A stretch of 64,000 nt of DNA from Brumimicrobium sp. (GTDB lineage: Bacteria; Bacteroidota; Bacteroidia; Flavobacteriales_D; Crocinitomicaceae). Every line of letters begins with the position of its first letter. Positions within the stretch are counted from its first letter, which is position 1. The stretch lies in assembly GCA_023957385.1 (NCBI GenBank), contig JAMLGZ010000001.1, forward strand, positions 854,923-918,922, given 5' to 3'. Below the pieces are notes generated by a model. That model was not told the origin of the DNA, searched no databases, and saw nothing but the letters and a program-made list of their open reading frames with translations. Positions 37,668 through 45,853 of this stretch are shown one piece after another. Both the position numbers and the translations under genes were made by a program.

Positions 37668-37701
37668 AAAAGGAGGACGGATGTTATTCCATCCTCCTTT
37701 T
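37668..37701. terminator. Hairpin between nosZ and nosB, possible partial terminator
   Basis: Arms AAAAGGAGGA (37668-37677) and TCCTCCTTTT (37692-37701) with a small inner GGA/TCC pair. It lies in the 70-base gap after the nosZ stop. It may protect nosZ mRNA or reduce transcription of the maturation genes. Confidence 0.65.
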
Positions 37702-37721
37702 GATTATTTCAATCTAGTTCT

Positions 37722-39689
37722 TTATTTTATTTGTTCACCAACTGACCATTTTAAATCTATATTTGAGTTTTCTGGGGATACTCTGATATATCCTTGCATC
37801 TCTTGGTGTAGGGCAGAGCAGAAGTCAGTACAATAGAATGGCCATACTCCCACTTTTTTAGGATACCATACTGAAGTTCTAGTTTGGCCTGGCATGATTA
37901 ATAATTCTGCTGTATTTTGACCTATCATGGAGAATCCATGAGGTACGTCAAAGTCTTGTTCCATGTTTGTAATATGGAAGTAAACTTTATCTCCTACTTT
38001 AACTCCTTCGATATTATCAGGTGTAAAGTGACTTCGGATAGTTGTCATATAAATATGTACTTCTTTACCGTTTCTCTCTACACGAGCTTCGTTGTTCTTA
38101 TTTACTCTGTATGGATGCTTATTATCCTTCAACTGGTAAATCTCACGAGGTTTATTGTTTATCACAATATCGGCTCTGATGGCAGCAGCATAGTGAGGCT
38201 CTCCGTGAGTTGGGAAGTCAAGTAATAACTCCATTTTTTCTCCAGAGATGTCATATAATTGTGCAGAATGCTCCAATTCAGGTCCAACAGGTAAGTATCG
38301 ATCTTTTGTAATCTTATTCATCGCAAACATGTATTTACCGAAAGGCTTACCAGAATTACCACCAGGGATAGTTAAGTGTCCAACTGAGTAATAAGTAGGT
38401 TGTCTATCCACAACTTCCCAAGTACCTAATTTCCATTTTACAACTTCAGAAGAGATAAAGAAAGAAGTATATGCATATCCTTTATCATCAAATTCTGTAT
38501 GCAATGGACCTAATCCTGGCTTCTGAACAACTCCGCCTAAAGTAGCATCGAAATTTAAGATTGGAATACCATAAGCATCACCAGTAAAGTTCTTTTCTTC
38601 AATCGCTTTAATCATTTTAGAGAAAGAGTGAACAGTTAAGTCAGCAGATAATTTACCATTACCAATGATATATTCACCATCAGGAGACACGTCGCATCCG
38701 TGAGGTGATTTTGGAGTTGGCATTAAATAAACAGCACCTGGAACTTCAGAAGGATCAACTACTAATACTTCTTTATTCATAGTTGTTGTTGTAGAATGTG
38801 TTTCATGATTATATACGTTATGCGCATATTCTGCAGGTATTTTTGTTCCTCCGCCATTCCTTACATACTCTTGGATCTTCATCCAGTTAATAGCTGCGAT
38901 AAAGTCTTTGTCATTTTGAGAAGCATTCACTTCTAATAAAGTGTTTGCTTCTTCAGAATTATATGTAGAGAAGAAGAACCATCCATGAGATTTTCCACGC
39001 CCTGGATGTGCTAGGTCATAGTTGAATCCAGGCATTAATACTTGGAAATCCATATTCATTCGTCCACTTTCAGGATCTACTGCGATAAAAGATAGAGCCC
39101 CTTTAAAATTCCCTTTGTATTCGCTGATACTCATGTCTCTTTGGGGTACGGGTACTCCAAAACGAGTTCCAGCTACTACATATTCTGTATTCTCAGTTAC
39201 AAATGAAGAACTGTGGTTACCTGCACTATTAGGTACTTCGATGATTTCAGTTGTTTCAAATGTTTGAAGATCAATACGAGCAATACGTGGTGTATTGTTC
39301 TCATTCACAAACAACCATCTTCCATCTAATTCTCCTTTTGTTTGAGAAACATCAGGATGGTGAAGGTCACCCCATGGAATTTCTCCGTATGAAGTCATCA
39401 ACATTCCTTTTGTTTCTTCTGAATATCCATAACCATTCGTTGGAAACTGACTAAATACGGGAACTTCTTTAAATAATCGACCAGATGGAAGACCATAAAC
39501 AAGTAAATTTCCAGAGTATCCTCCTGAGATGAATGCATAATATTCATCATGTTCACCTGGAGCGATGTAAACCTTTTCTGCGGCATTCTTACTCAGGGCT
39601 CCTTTTCGTTCGCCTTGACCACCAGAACAACTAGCAAGCAATATTACTGCTCCTAGAAATGCTCCTAAAAATAACTTCGTTCTTTTCAT
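37722..39689 (-). CDS. nosZ: NosZ, nitrous oxide reductase (clade II, lipoprotein type)
   Basis: A 655-residue enzyme reducing N2O to N2 in the periplasm. It has an SPII signal (lipobox LLASC, Cys21) rather than the twin-arginine signal of clade I enzymes. The seven-bladed propeller holds CuZ histidines, seen in GDLHHPDVS (110-111), GKSHGWFF, SPHGCDVSPDGEY and LGPLHTEFDDKG. The cupredoxin CuA domain is at the C-terminus: FYCTDFCSALHQEMQGY, with Cys620, Cys624, His628 and Met631. All key motifs look intact. It heads the nos operon and has a promoter element and palindrome upstream. Confidence 0.97.
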   Translation of the reverse strand: MKRTKLFLGAFLGAVILLASCSGGQGERKGALSKNAAEKVYIAPGEHDEYYAFISGGYSGNLLVYGLPSGRLFKEVPVFSQFPTNGYGYSEETKGMLMTSYGEIPWGDLHHPDVSQTKGELDGRWLFVNENNTPRIARIDLQTFETTEIIEVPNSAGNHSSSFVTENTEYVVAGTRFGVPVPQRDMSISEYKGNFKGALSFIAVDPESGRMNMDFQVLMPGFNYDLAHPGRGKSHGWFFFSTYNSEEANTLLEVNASQNDKDFIAAINWMKIQEYVRNGGGTKIPAEYAHNVYNHETHSTTTTMNKEVLVVDPSEVPGAVYLMPTPKSPHGCDVSPDGEYIIGNGKLSADLTVHSFSKMIKAIEEKNFTGDAYGIPILNFDATLGGVVQKPGLGPLHTEFDDKGYAYTSFFISSEVVKWKLGTWEVVDRQPTYYSVGHLTIPGGNSGKPFGKYMFAMNKITKDRYLPVGPELEHSAQLYDISGEKMELLLDFPTHGEPHYAAAIRADIVINNKPREIYQLKDNKHPYRVNKNNEARVERNGKEVHIYMTTIRSHFTPDNIEGVKVGDKVYFHITNMEQDFDVPHGFSMIGQNTAELLIMPGQTRTSVWYPKKVGVWPFYCTDFCSALHQEMQGYIRVSPENSNIDLKWSVGEQIK

Positions 39690-39724
39690 GACTTAAATTT
39701 TAGTTTTATTCTTATTTCTTTTGA

Positions 39725-39732
39725 CAAAGGTA
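39725..39732 (-). promoter_or_regulatory. -7 promoter element for nosZ
   Basis: Minus-strand TACCTTTG (TAnnTTTG), 35 bases before the nosZ start. The nearest -33 TTG is at short spacing (15 bases), which suits a promoter that needs an activator. Confidence 0.55.
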
Positions 39733-39762
39733 GCGTGTCAAAATCCTCAATTTTATGAGTTT

Positions 39763-39787
39763 TATCATGTTTGAGAGAAACATGATA
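39763..39787. promoter_or_regulatory. Perfect palindrome upstream of nosZ, candidate operator
   Basis: Arms TATCATGTTT (39763-39772) and AAACATGATA (39778-39787) with a 5-base centre. A further ATCATG lies at 39791-39796. The centre is about 55 bases upstream of the expected nosZ transcription start, a position used by activators. It is not a plain FNR TTGAT-N4-ATCAA box. The regulator is unknown. Confidence 0.6.
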
Positions 39788-39924
39788 TAAATCATGTGGA
39801 GACCTGATTTTTGCTTGTTTAAATAGCCTGATTTGCAATTCTATTTAAAGAAAAATAGGAATAAAAGGAAAGCATTCTAAAATGAATAATTAGTAAATTT
39901 TTATCTTATCCCCCATTCTGGGGA

Positions 39925-39955
39925 TTGTAGATAAACCCTAACTATCCTAGGTTTG
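39925..39955 (+). promoter_or_regulatory. Promoter of the T9SS cargo genes
   Basis: TTG (39925-39927), a 20-base spacer and TAGGTTTG (39948-39955), a full -33/-7 match, 27 bases before the ATG at 39983. A small palindrome CCCCATTCTGGGG (39911-39923) abuts the -33 element. Confidence 0.65.
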
Positions 39956-39982
39956 TATCATAAATTCTAAAGAAGAAATGAT

Positions 39983-41515
39983 ATGAAGAAAAAATTACTA
40001 ATAGGTTCATTATTATTTACTACTACTTTATTTGGCCAATTATCTATGGAGTGGAGCAAATCAACTAATCCTGGAAGTGGGGATGTGAATTTTAATGACG
40101 TGGCTGAAATGGCAGATGGAGGAAGTATAGCTGTTGGCTGGGCATACCATGATGTATATTCTGATGATTTGCCAGCTACAGGTTACCAAGGGGGAAAGGA
40201 TATCTTAATACAAATAAGAGATGCGGATGGAAACATCGATTATGAAGATAATACAAAAAATTATTATTGGGGAGGTACAAAGAATGAAGAAGCATATCGT
40301 GTCAAAAAAACTTCAGATGGAGGTTTCATTATTTGTGGGTATTCTATATCAGTTATAGATGGACAAGGAGATGGTAGTCACAAATGTGGTTTAGTAATTA
40401 AATTAGACAATCAAGGCCAGCAAGAGTGGTTTAAACTTCGTAAAATAGGATCTAACGATTTTGAAATTCGAGATATTATAGAAAACATGGATGGTTCTTT
40501 TACGTATGTTGGCTATGTTCAATCAGGAACAACTCCACGGCTTTATGTTGCGAAGTTAGATACAGATGGGTCTATTATTTGGAGTAATACCTATTTTGAT
40601 GGGCCACAATATTATAGGGTCAAAGGACATTCTATCGCAGAAACCTCAGATGGCGATTTTATTGTTTTAGGGTCTTCTGATGATATGATTAGTTATTCAG
40701 GTAAAGTATCTGGAGACTATGATCTCTGCCTTATACATCTAAGTTCAAGTGGTGCTGTTATTTCTAAGAAAGGATTTGGAGGTTCTGGGGTAGAGAAGTT
40801 TGCACAGATTCAACGTACTTCAGATAATAATTTCGTTATTATAGGTACCACGACTTCAAATAATGAAGCTTTCTCAATGAACACAGCTGGAAATATGCAG
40901 GTGTATGTGTTAAAGGTAGATGCAGACTTAACCAAATTATCTCTAAAAACATTTGGAGGTTCATTGGAAGAATATGTTTGGGATACGATGAGTTTTGTGG
41001 AAGAAGCAGATGGAAAACTTACTATTTGTGCAGATACAAAATCAAATAATGGGAATGTTGTAGGATCACAAGGAGAAAGAAATATATGGATATTTCGTAT
41101 ATCAGCAAATGGTAATGTATTATATTCAAGTAATTGTTTTGGAGGAAGTAATCTTCTATATGCCAGAGGATTTACAAACTTGTCTACTGGGGGCTATCTA
41201 ATTGTGGGTGCAGATGGAACAAATGATAATTATTGGCAAGGATATACTATGAAAATTAATGAAAACACTTCTGGATTTGATATTAATATGGATAATGCAA
41301 TTAGTATTTATCCGAACCCAACTAGAAATATACTGCATGTAGAAGGTCTAGAGAAGAGTGAAAAGTTTGTTTTGACCAATATGCTTGGACAAGAAATGAT
41401 GCGTATTAGTTTGGATGAAAATAATTCTAAATTCTCAATGGAAACTCTTCCGAATGGTATTTATTTCTTGAGAAATTCAGACTTATCTATCTCAAAGAAA
41501 ATTATAAAAGAATAA
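39983..41515 (+). CDS. T9SS-secreted protein with repeat domain
   Basis: A 510-residue secreted protein. The signal peptide is MKKKLLIGSLLFTTTLFGQ. The body consists of about seven blade-like repeats with the pattern T-x-DGGFIICGYS, DGSFTYVGYVQSG and DNNFVIIGTTTS, as in delta-60 or propeller repeats of Bacteroidota surface proteins. The last 75 residues are a T9SS type A sorting domain (ISIYPNPTRNILHV, LTNMLGQEMM and NGIYFLRNSD). The role is unknown; adhesion or extracellular sensing is possible. It is followed by a similar cargo gene behind a perfect palindrome. Confidence 0.85.
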   Translation: MKKKLLIGSLLFTTTLFGQLSMEWSKSTNPGSGDVNFNDVAEMADGGSIAVGWAYHDVYSDDLPATGYQGGKDILIQIRDADGNIDYEDNTKNYYWGGTKNEEAYRVKKTSDGGFIICGYSISVIDGQGDGSHKCGLVIKLDNQGQQEWFKLRKIGSNDFEIRDIIENMDGSFTYVGYVQSGTTPRLYVAKLDTDGSIIWSNTYFDGPQYYRVKGHSIAETSDGDFIVLGSSDDMISYSGKVSGDYDLCLIHLSSSGAVISKKGFGGSGVEKFAQIQRTSDNNFVIIGTTTSNNEAFSMNTAGNMQVYVLKVDADLTKLSLKTFGGSLEEYVWDTMSFVEEADGKLTICADTKSNNGNVVGSQGERNIWIFRISANGNVLYSSNCFGGSNLLYARGFTNLSTGGYLIVGADGTNDNYWQGYTMKINENTSGFDINMDNAISIYPNPTRNILHVEGLEKSEKFVLTNMLGQEMMRISLDENNSKFSMETLPNGIYFLRNSDLSISKKIIKE

Positions 41516-41527
41516 AACTTAACCATT

Positions 41528-41557
41528 AAGTAGCATGACAATATTGTCATGCTACTT
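41528..41557 (+). terminator. Perfect 30-base palindrome between two T9SS cargo genes
   Basis: Two 15-base arms meet without spacer (41528-41542 and 41543-41557). The hairpin ends 14 bases before the next ATG, and only three T follow. It could be a weak terminator or an mRNA element limiting translation of the second gene. Confidence 0.6.
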
Positions 41558-41571
41558 TAACAATTAGCAGT

Positions 41572-43359
41572 ATGAAAACACGGTTACTTATACTATTACT
41601 TTTTATAGGGACATCTTTTATCAATGCACAGAATTATTCCATACAATTGTTGAAGAATATTAATCCGAATGGTAGTTCTAGCCCGAATTCATTTTTTGAA
41701 TTCAATGATAAAGTATATTTTGCAGCAGATGATGGCATAAATGGATCAGAATTATGGGTAACTGATGGTACTGCGTTAGGTACTAAGATGGTTAAAGATT
41801 TAAACCCTTCTGAGAGCAGCAATCCGCATAATTTTTTTGTATTTAATAATAAACTCTACTTCATCGCATCTAATCACACGAATACCAACCCAGAATTTAT
41901 TAATGATGAGATATGGATGACGGATGGTACGGCTTCTGGGACTCAAATGTTGAAGGATATAAAACCAGGTATCTTTTCCAGTGACCCACAAATCTTATAT
42001 GTAGATCAGGATATCTTCTATTTTTCTGCAGATGATGGAGTAAACGGTGTTGAACTGTGGGTGTCTGATGGAACACCACTAGGTACAAAGTTGTTAAAGA
42101 ATATAAATCCAGGTAGTGGAGGTAGTAATCCACGTTCATTTATTTTATTTGAGAATAATTTATTCTTTGTAGCTACTAATGGTATAAATGGTTATGAAAT
42201 TTGGCAAACAGATGGAACAATGTCAGGGACACAGCTTTTAAAAGATATAAACCCAGGCAATGCAAGTTCTAACCCCAACAATTTTACCATTTTGAATAAT
42301 AAACTCTATTTTTCTGCAAATGATGATATGAATGGTATGGAATTATGGGTTACTGATGGTACTTATACTGGAACAACTTTAGTTAAAGATATTCGTGTTG
42401 GTGGAGATGGTAGTAATCCTTCTAATCTTGCTGTTTGGAATAATAAAATCTATTTTGCAGCAGATGATGGTGCAAATGGAGTAGAGTTGTGGGTGACAGA
42501 TGGTACGGCATTAGGTACAAATATGGTTAAAGATTTAAACTCTTCTCAGAGCAGCAATCCACATAATTTTTTTGTATTTAATAATAAACTTTATTTCATC
42601 GCTTCTAACCATACGAATACCAACCCAGATTTTATTAATGATGAGATATGGATGACGGATGGTACGGCTACTGGGACTCAAATGTTGAAGGATATAAGAC
42701 CAGGTATCTTTTCTAGTAACCCACAAATCATATACGTAGATCAGGATATCTTCTATTTTTCTGCAGATGATGGAATGAATGGAGTTGAATTATGGAAGTC
42801 AGATGGGACTACAATTGGGACTCAAATGTTAAAAGATATAAATGGTCCTGGTGGTAGTAACCCAATGGGAATGCTTGTATGGAATGGAAATTTTTTCTTT
42901 ACTGCAGATGGAGGTAGTTCTTTTAGCGATATTCAATTATGGAGGACAGATGGAACCTATTCTGGTACAGAGATGCTCCTTCCTAGCTTCAATCCTAAAT
43001 ATAATTCATTAGCGACAACAAACTATTTTGTTTATCAAGGGGACTTCTATTTTACTGCAAATTATAATAATACTATTGGACTTGAATTGTATAAGTTTAC
43101 GGATTTAACATTAGACATATCAGATGATACAGCAATAGGAACGATTGCGATATATCCAAATCCAACTCAAGATATATTGACTGTGGAAGGATTAACTAAA
43201 GTAGAGATATTTAGTATCACAAATGATCTTGGTCAGGAGGTATGGAGATCTATATTAGGAAAAGATAAAAATACTTTCTCTATTGAGAATTTACCAAATG
43301 GAATCTACCTATTACATAACCGAGATTATACTATCCAGAAAAAGGTGATTAAAGAATAG
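41572..43359 (+). CDS. ELWxxDGT-repeat T9SS-secreted protein
   Basis: A 595-residue protein with signal peptide (1-19). It is built of ELWxxDGT repeats: each unit shows FNNKLYF, ADDGxNGxELWVTDGT, a Gly-Thr turn and KDINPG, about eleven times, implying a beta-propeller or solenoid. The T9SS type A sorting tail starts at IAIYPNPTQDIL. Two long blocks, 245 codons apart, are nearly identical in DNA and protein, a recent internal duplication. It probably sits on or leaves the cell surface; the ligand is unknown. Confidence 0.88.
   Translation: MKTRLLILLLFIGTSFINAQNYSIQLLKNINPNGSSSPNSFFEFNDKVYFAADDGINGSELWVTDGTALGTKMVKDLNPSESSNPHNFFVFNNKLYFIASNHTNTNPEFINDEIWMTDGTASGTQMLKDIKPGIFSSDPQILYVDQDIFYFSADDGVNGVELWVSDGTPLGTKLLKNINPGSGGSNPRSFILFENNLFFVATNGINGYEIWQTDGTMSGTQLLKDINPGNASSNPNNFTILNNKLYFSANDDMNGMELWVTDGTYTGTTLVKDIRVGGDGSNPSNLAVWNNKIYFAADDGANGVELWVTDGTALGTNMVKDLNSSQSSNPHNFFVFNNKLYFIASNHTNTNPDFINDEIWMTDGTATGTQMLKDIRPGIFSSNPQIIYVDQDIFYFSADDGMNGVELWKSDGTTIGTQMLKDINGPGGSNPMGMLVWNGNFFFTADGGSSFSDIQLWRTDGTYSGTEMLLPSFNPKYNSLATTNYFVYQGDFYFTANYNNTIGLELYKFTDLTLDISDDTAIGTIAIYPNPTQDILTVEGLTKVEIFSITNDLGQEVWRSILGKDKNTFSIENLPNGIYLLHNRDYTIQKKVIKE
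41753..42056 (+). repeat. Internal direct repeat, first copy
   Basis: A stretch of about 300 bases repeated with few substitutions at a constant offset of 735 bases (second copy 42488-42791). No frame change occurs. It includes codons for SSNPHNFFVFNNKLYFIAS in both copies. Confidence 0.85.
42488..42791 (+). repeat. Internal direct repeat, second copy
   Basis: The partner of 41753-42056 within the same ELWxxDGT gene. Most differences are silent or conservative, for example Glu to Asp and Lys to Arg. Confidence 0.85.
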
Positions 43360-43382
43360 AATCATAACTATTTAAGTATGTG

Positions 43383-43413
43383 ATAACCCAGGGGATTCCT
43401 CTGGGTTATTTTT
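43383..43413 (+). terminator. Rho-independent terminator of the T9SS cargo genes
   Basis: A 9-bp stem (ATAACCCAG with CTGGGTTAT) and a T-run, 24 bases after the stop. Confidence 0.88.
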
Positions 43414-43497
43414 CTAAACTATTTCTTTGTTTTTAAATAAAAGGATACTACTATCTTAAATTTATTGAATATTTCTTTTATTTATAAGTAGATTTAT

Positions 43498-43505
43498 TAC
43501 ATTTG
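43498..43505 (+). promoter_or_regulatory. -7 promoter element for the Rrf2 regulator gene
   Basis: TACATTTG (TAnnTTTG), 22 bases before the ATG at 43528. Confidence 0.5.
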
Positions 43506-43527
43506 AAACTTTACTAAAAATAAACTG

Positions 43528-43965
43528 ATGTTTTCTAAATCGTGTGAATACGGAATAAAAGCTACATTATATCTTGCAAAACATTCTTTGAATAGTGAAG
43601 ATAAAGTAGGAGTTAAGGATATTGCTAAAGAGATTGAATCTCCTGAAGCATTTACAGCAAAAATTTTACAGATTCTTTCACGTGCTAAGGTAGTTCATTC
43701 TCTAAAAGGCCCTACAGGTGGTTTTTATATTCCTAAGGATAAGTTAAAAGAAATAAAATTAGTTGATATTGTAAATGCAATCGATGGAGATACTATCTAT
43801 GAAGGATGTGGCTTAGGTTTATCAGATTGTAACGATGAAACTCCTTGCCCTGTTCATAATCAGTTTAAAATTATAAAGGAAAAACTAAAGCGTATGTTAG
43901 TTAAAACTTCCTTATATGAATTAGCTACAGACCTTGATTCTGGATTCACATTCTTAAAAAGATAG
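43528..43965 (+). CDS. Rrf2-family regulator with three conserved cysteines
   Basis: A 145-residue winged-helix regulator. The N-terminus FSKSCEYGIKATLYLAKHS and the wing LKGPTGGFYIPKD are typical of Rrf2 proteins. CGLGLSDCNDETPCPVH carries Cys94, Cys101 and Cys107, matching the [Fe-S]-binding loop of IscR and NsrR, so it probably senses NO, redox state or iron-sulfur status. It lies 3.8 kb from nosZ with a small membrane protein gene after it. NsrR-like control of the nos genes is plausible but not shown. Confidence 0.9.
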   Translation: MFSKSCEYGIKATLYLAKHSLNSEDKVGVKDIAKEIESPEAFTAKILQILSRAKVVHSLKGPTGGFYIPKDKLKEIKLVDIVNAIDGDTIYEGCGLGLSDCNDETPCPVHNQFKIIKEKLKRMLVKTSLYELATDLDSGFTFLKR

Positions 43966-44046
43966 TTATTTATTTGTATCTTTTAAACTTATTTGCTTTA
44001 TTTGTTCTGAAAAAACTGATTTATCAAAACAAATAACAATTAATTT

Positions 44047-44319
44047 ATGGAGTGGTTCGTAAAACAAGAAGCGACTTTTGAAAAGTATAGATTTGGTCTA
44101 ATGATAGCTATGCTTTTATTTCAAAGTTGTATAGGGTCTATCGCAGCTATGTATGCTATTAATCATGAAATTTGGCCATTAATGAGCTTATCAGCAGCTT
44201 TGTCAATGGGCTCAAACGCAATGTTTATCGCACAAGCCAAAGCAAATGTATGTCTAATTACCTTTTATTTAAGTGTTGTGATTAACTCAATCATAATGTT
44301 TGCTTTAATGATGATGTAA
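44047..44319 (+). CDS. Small hydrophobic membrane protein
   Basis: A 90-residue protein with three predicted membrane helices (about 17-37, 43-62 and 66-89), joined by short loops (INHEIWP and QAKANV). The N-terminus is charged (KQEATFEKYRFG). No family was recognised. It lies 81 bases after the Rrf2 gene and before a terminator, so the two probably form an operon. A 9-bp inverted repeat (43998-44006 with 44028-44036) lies between them. It may be a target or partner in redox response; this is inference only. Confidence 0.7.
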   Translation: MEWFVKQEATFEKYRFGLMIAMLLFQSCIGSIAAMYAINHEIWPLMSLSAALSMGSNAMFIAQAKANVCLITFYLSVVINSIIMFALMMM

Positions 44320-44345
44320 GATATTTATTCCAAATAAAAAGGAAG

Positions 44346-44374
44346 TCCACTCTTAATTAAAGAGTGGATTTTTT
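44346..44374. terminator. Rho-independent terminator between convergent genes
   Basis: A 9-bp stem TCCACTCTT with AAGAGTGGA, a 5-base loop and six T, at the convergence of the small membrane gene and the AtoE-like gene. Confidence 0.88.
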
Positions 44375-44377
44375 ATT

Positions 44378-45793
44378 TTAAAAAATCAATAATACTGTAC
44401 TAAATATAAGCACTCCAACAAGCATTAAGAGAAAGGTGTAGGGGAGTAATTGTTGAGGTTTTAATTTAGTTATTCCTAAAAGGGGAAGTGCCCAAAAAGG
44501 TTGCATCATATTCGTTAACTGATCCCCATAAGCCATTGCTAAAATAGATTTTGGTAAGCTCGCATTTAATTGTTGTCCAGTTTCAATGATAATTGGACCT
44601 TGAATAGCCCATTGCCCACCACCACTTGGGACAAAGAAATTTACAATTCCAGCACTATAAAATGTAAATAAGGGTAGCGTATAATCAGTAGCAATAGAGG
44701 TAATACTATTTGATAAGATAGCGATTAATCCACTATTACTCATTATTGCCAAAATACCAAAATAGAGCGGGAATTGGATTAGAATCCCGGAAACATCTTC
44801 AATTGAAGTTTGCAGCGCCTTTGAAAAATTAGTAATGTTTTTATGTAGCGTCAGTGATAGCCCTAAAAAGATAAGGTTAATGAAATTGAGCTGGATAAAA
44901 CCTAAGGAGCTTTGTCCTTGATAGCTTATAGCTTTATAAATTCCTATAAGCAAGATGCCTATTCCAAGAGCTATTCCAAAGATTTTACTATAGTCTAATT
45001 TTTCAGCGCCTCTTACAAGATTCTCCTCTTCCAATAGAGATTCTTCTTTATTGTTTTCTTGTTGGAAAATAGTAATCTTTTCTTCTTTTGCTTTCTTTGA
45101 GATAAAGTAAATTGCCAAAGGAATTAAGATTAAGCAAGCAAGAGTTGCAGAAATATTCATGAGTGAGCCAATGGTTTCTTCAAAAGGAACATTATCTGGG
45201 TAATTACCCTCAATCCCCATTTGCTTCATCATAGCTGGAATATAGCCTTCTTCCATACATTTTGTTGTGGCACTGCCAGATAAGCCTCCGTGCCAAACCA
45301 TCATGGTAACATAGCCTGCAGCTCCTACTAAACCATAGTTTAGTGGCTTGTCCTCGAGTGCGAATTTTTCTCCTACCTTTCGGGCGATGATTGCACCAAA
45401 TATTAACCCTAAACCCCAATTAATTAATCCTAAAACCATTGCACCTAATGCAACGGTAATAGCACTAGAAGCCGTAGTATTGCAATATTTTAAAAGCGAT
45501 TGTATGAGTTTGTCGACAATAGGGGTAAGTGCAAGAATATGACCCAATACGAGTATTAACATCATTTGAAAGGCAAAATATAATCCACCTCCTGAACTAT
45601 CCCATAATCCACCTTCCCAAGAAGTTACTAGCTTTAAGAAATAAGCGCCGTGTGAAACATCTGTTGGTTTGGTTAAAAATTGAGCTAATAGTAATGTAAA
45701 TAAAGTTAATAGTATTGCAATCGTAAAAGGACTAGGAAGTATTGATTTAAAAATTTGAATAATTCGAGTAGAACGTTGATTTATTTCTTTCAT
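44378..45793 (-). CDS. AtoE-like short-chain fatty acid transporter
   Basis: A 471-residue inner membrane protein with about 11-12 helices, matching the AtoE/TIGR00366 family that takes up short-chain fatty acids such as butyrate or acetoacetate. Conserved features are LPSPFTIAILLTLFTLLLA, GLINWGLGLIFGAIIAR, WHGGLSGSATTK and the loop FFVPSGGGQWAIQGPI. It is monocistronic, with a good promoter upstream. The substrate is by family; there are no neighbouring acyl-CoA genes to narrow it. Confidence 0.9.
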   Translation of the reverse strand: MKEINQRSTRIIQIFKSILPSPFTIAILLTLFTLLLAQFLTKPTDVSHGAYFLKLVTSWEGGLWDSSGGGLYFAFQMMLILVLGHILALTPIVDKLIQSLLKYCNTTASSAITVALGAMVLGLINWGLGLIFGAIIARKVGEKFALEDKPLNYGLVGAAGYVTMMVWHGGLSGSATTKCMEEGYIPAMMKQMGIEGNYPDNVPFEETIGSLMNISATLACLILIPLAIYFISKKAKEEKITIFQQENNKEESLLEEENLVRGAEKLDYSKIFGIALGIGILLIGIYKAISYQGQSSLGFIQLNFINLIFLGLSLTLHKNITNFSKALQTSIEDVSGILIQFPLYFGILAIMSNSGLIAILSNSITSIATDYTLPLFTFYSAGIVNFFVPSGGGQWAIQGPIIIETGQQLNASLPKSILAMAYGDQLTNMMQPFWALPLLGITKLKPQQLLPYTFLLMLVGVLIFSTVLLIF

Positions 45794-45815
45794 TAAATTA
45801 TAGTTTGATCATGTG

Positions 45816-45846
45816 CAAATTTACTGTTATTTTATTTGTGGTGCAA
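45816..45846 (-). promoter_or_regulatory. Promoter of the AtoE-like gene
   Basis: Minus-strand TTG (45844-45846), a 20-base spacer and TAAATTTG (45816-45823), 22 bases before the start. Confidence 0.6.
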
Positions 45847-45853
45847 TACTAGT

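Noticed and set aside
43998-44036. 9-bp inverted repeat between the Rrf2 and small membrane genes as a terminator
   Set aside because: It is wholly AT-rich apart from one pair, has a 21-base spacer and no T-run, so it is too weak for a terminator; it could still be an operator.
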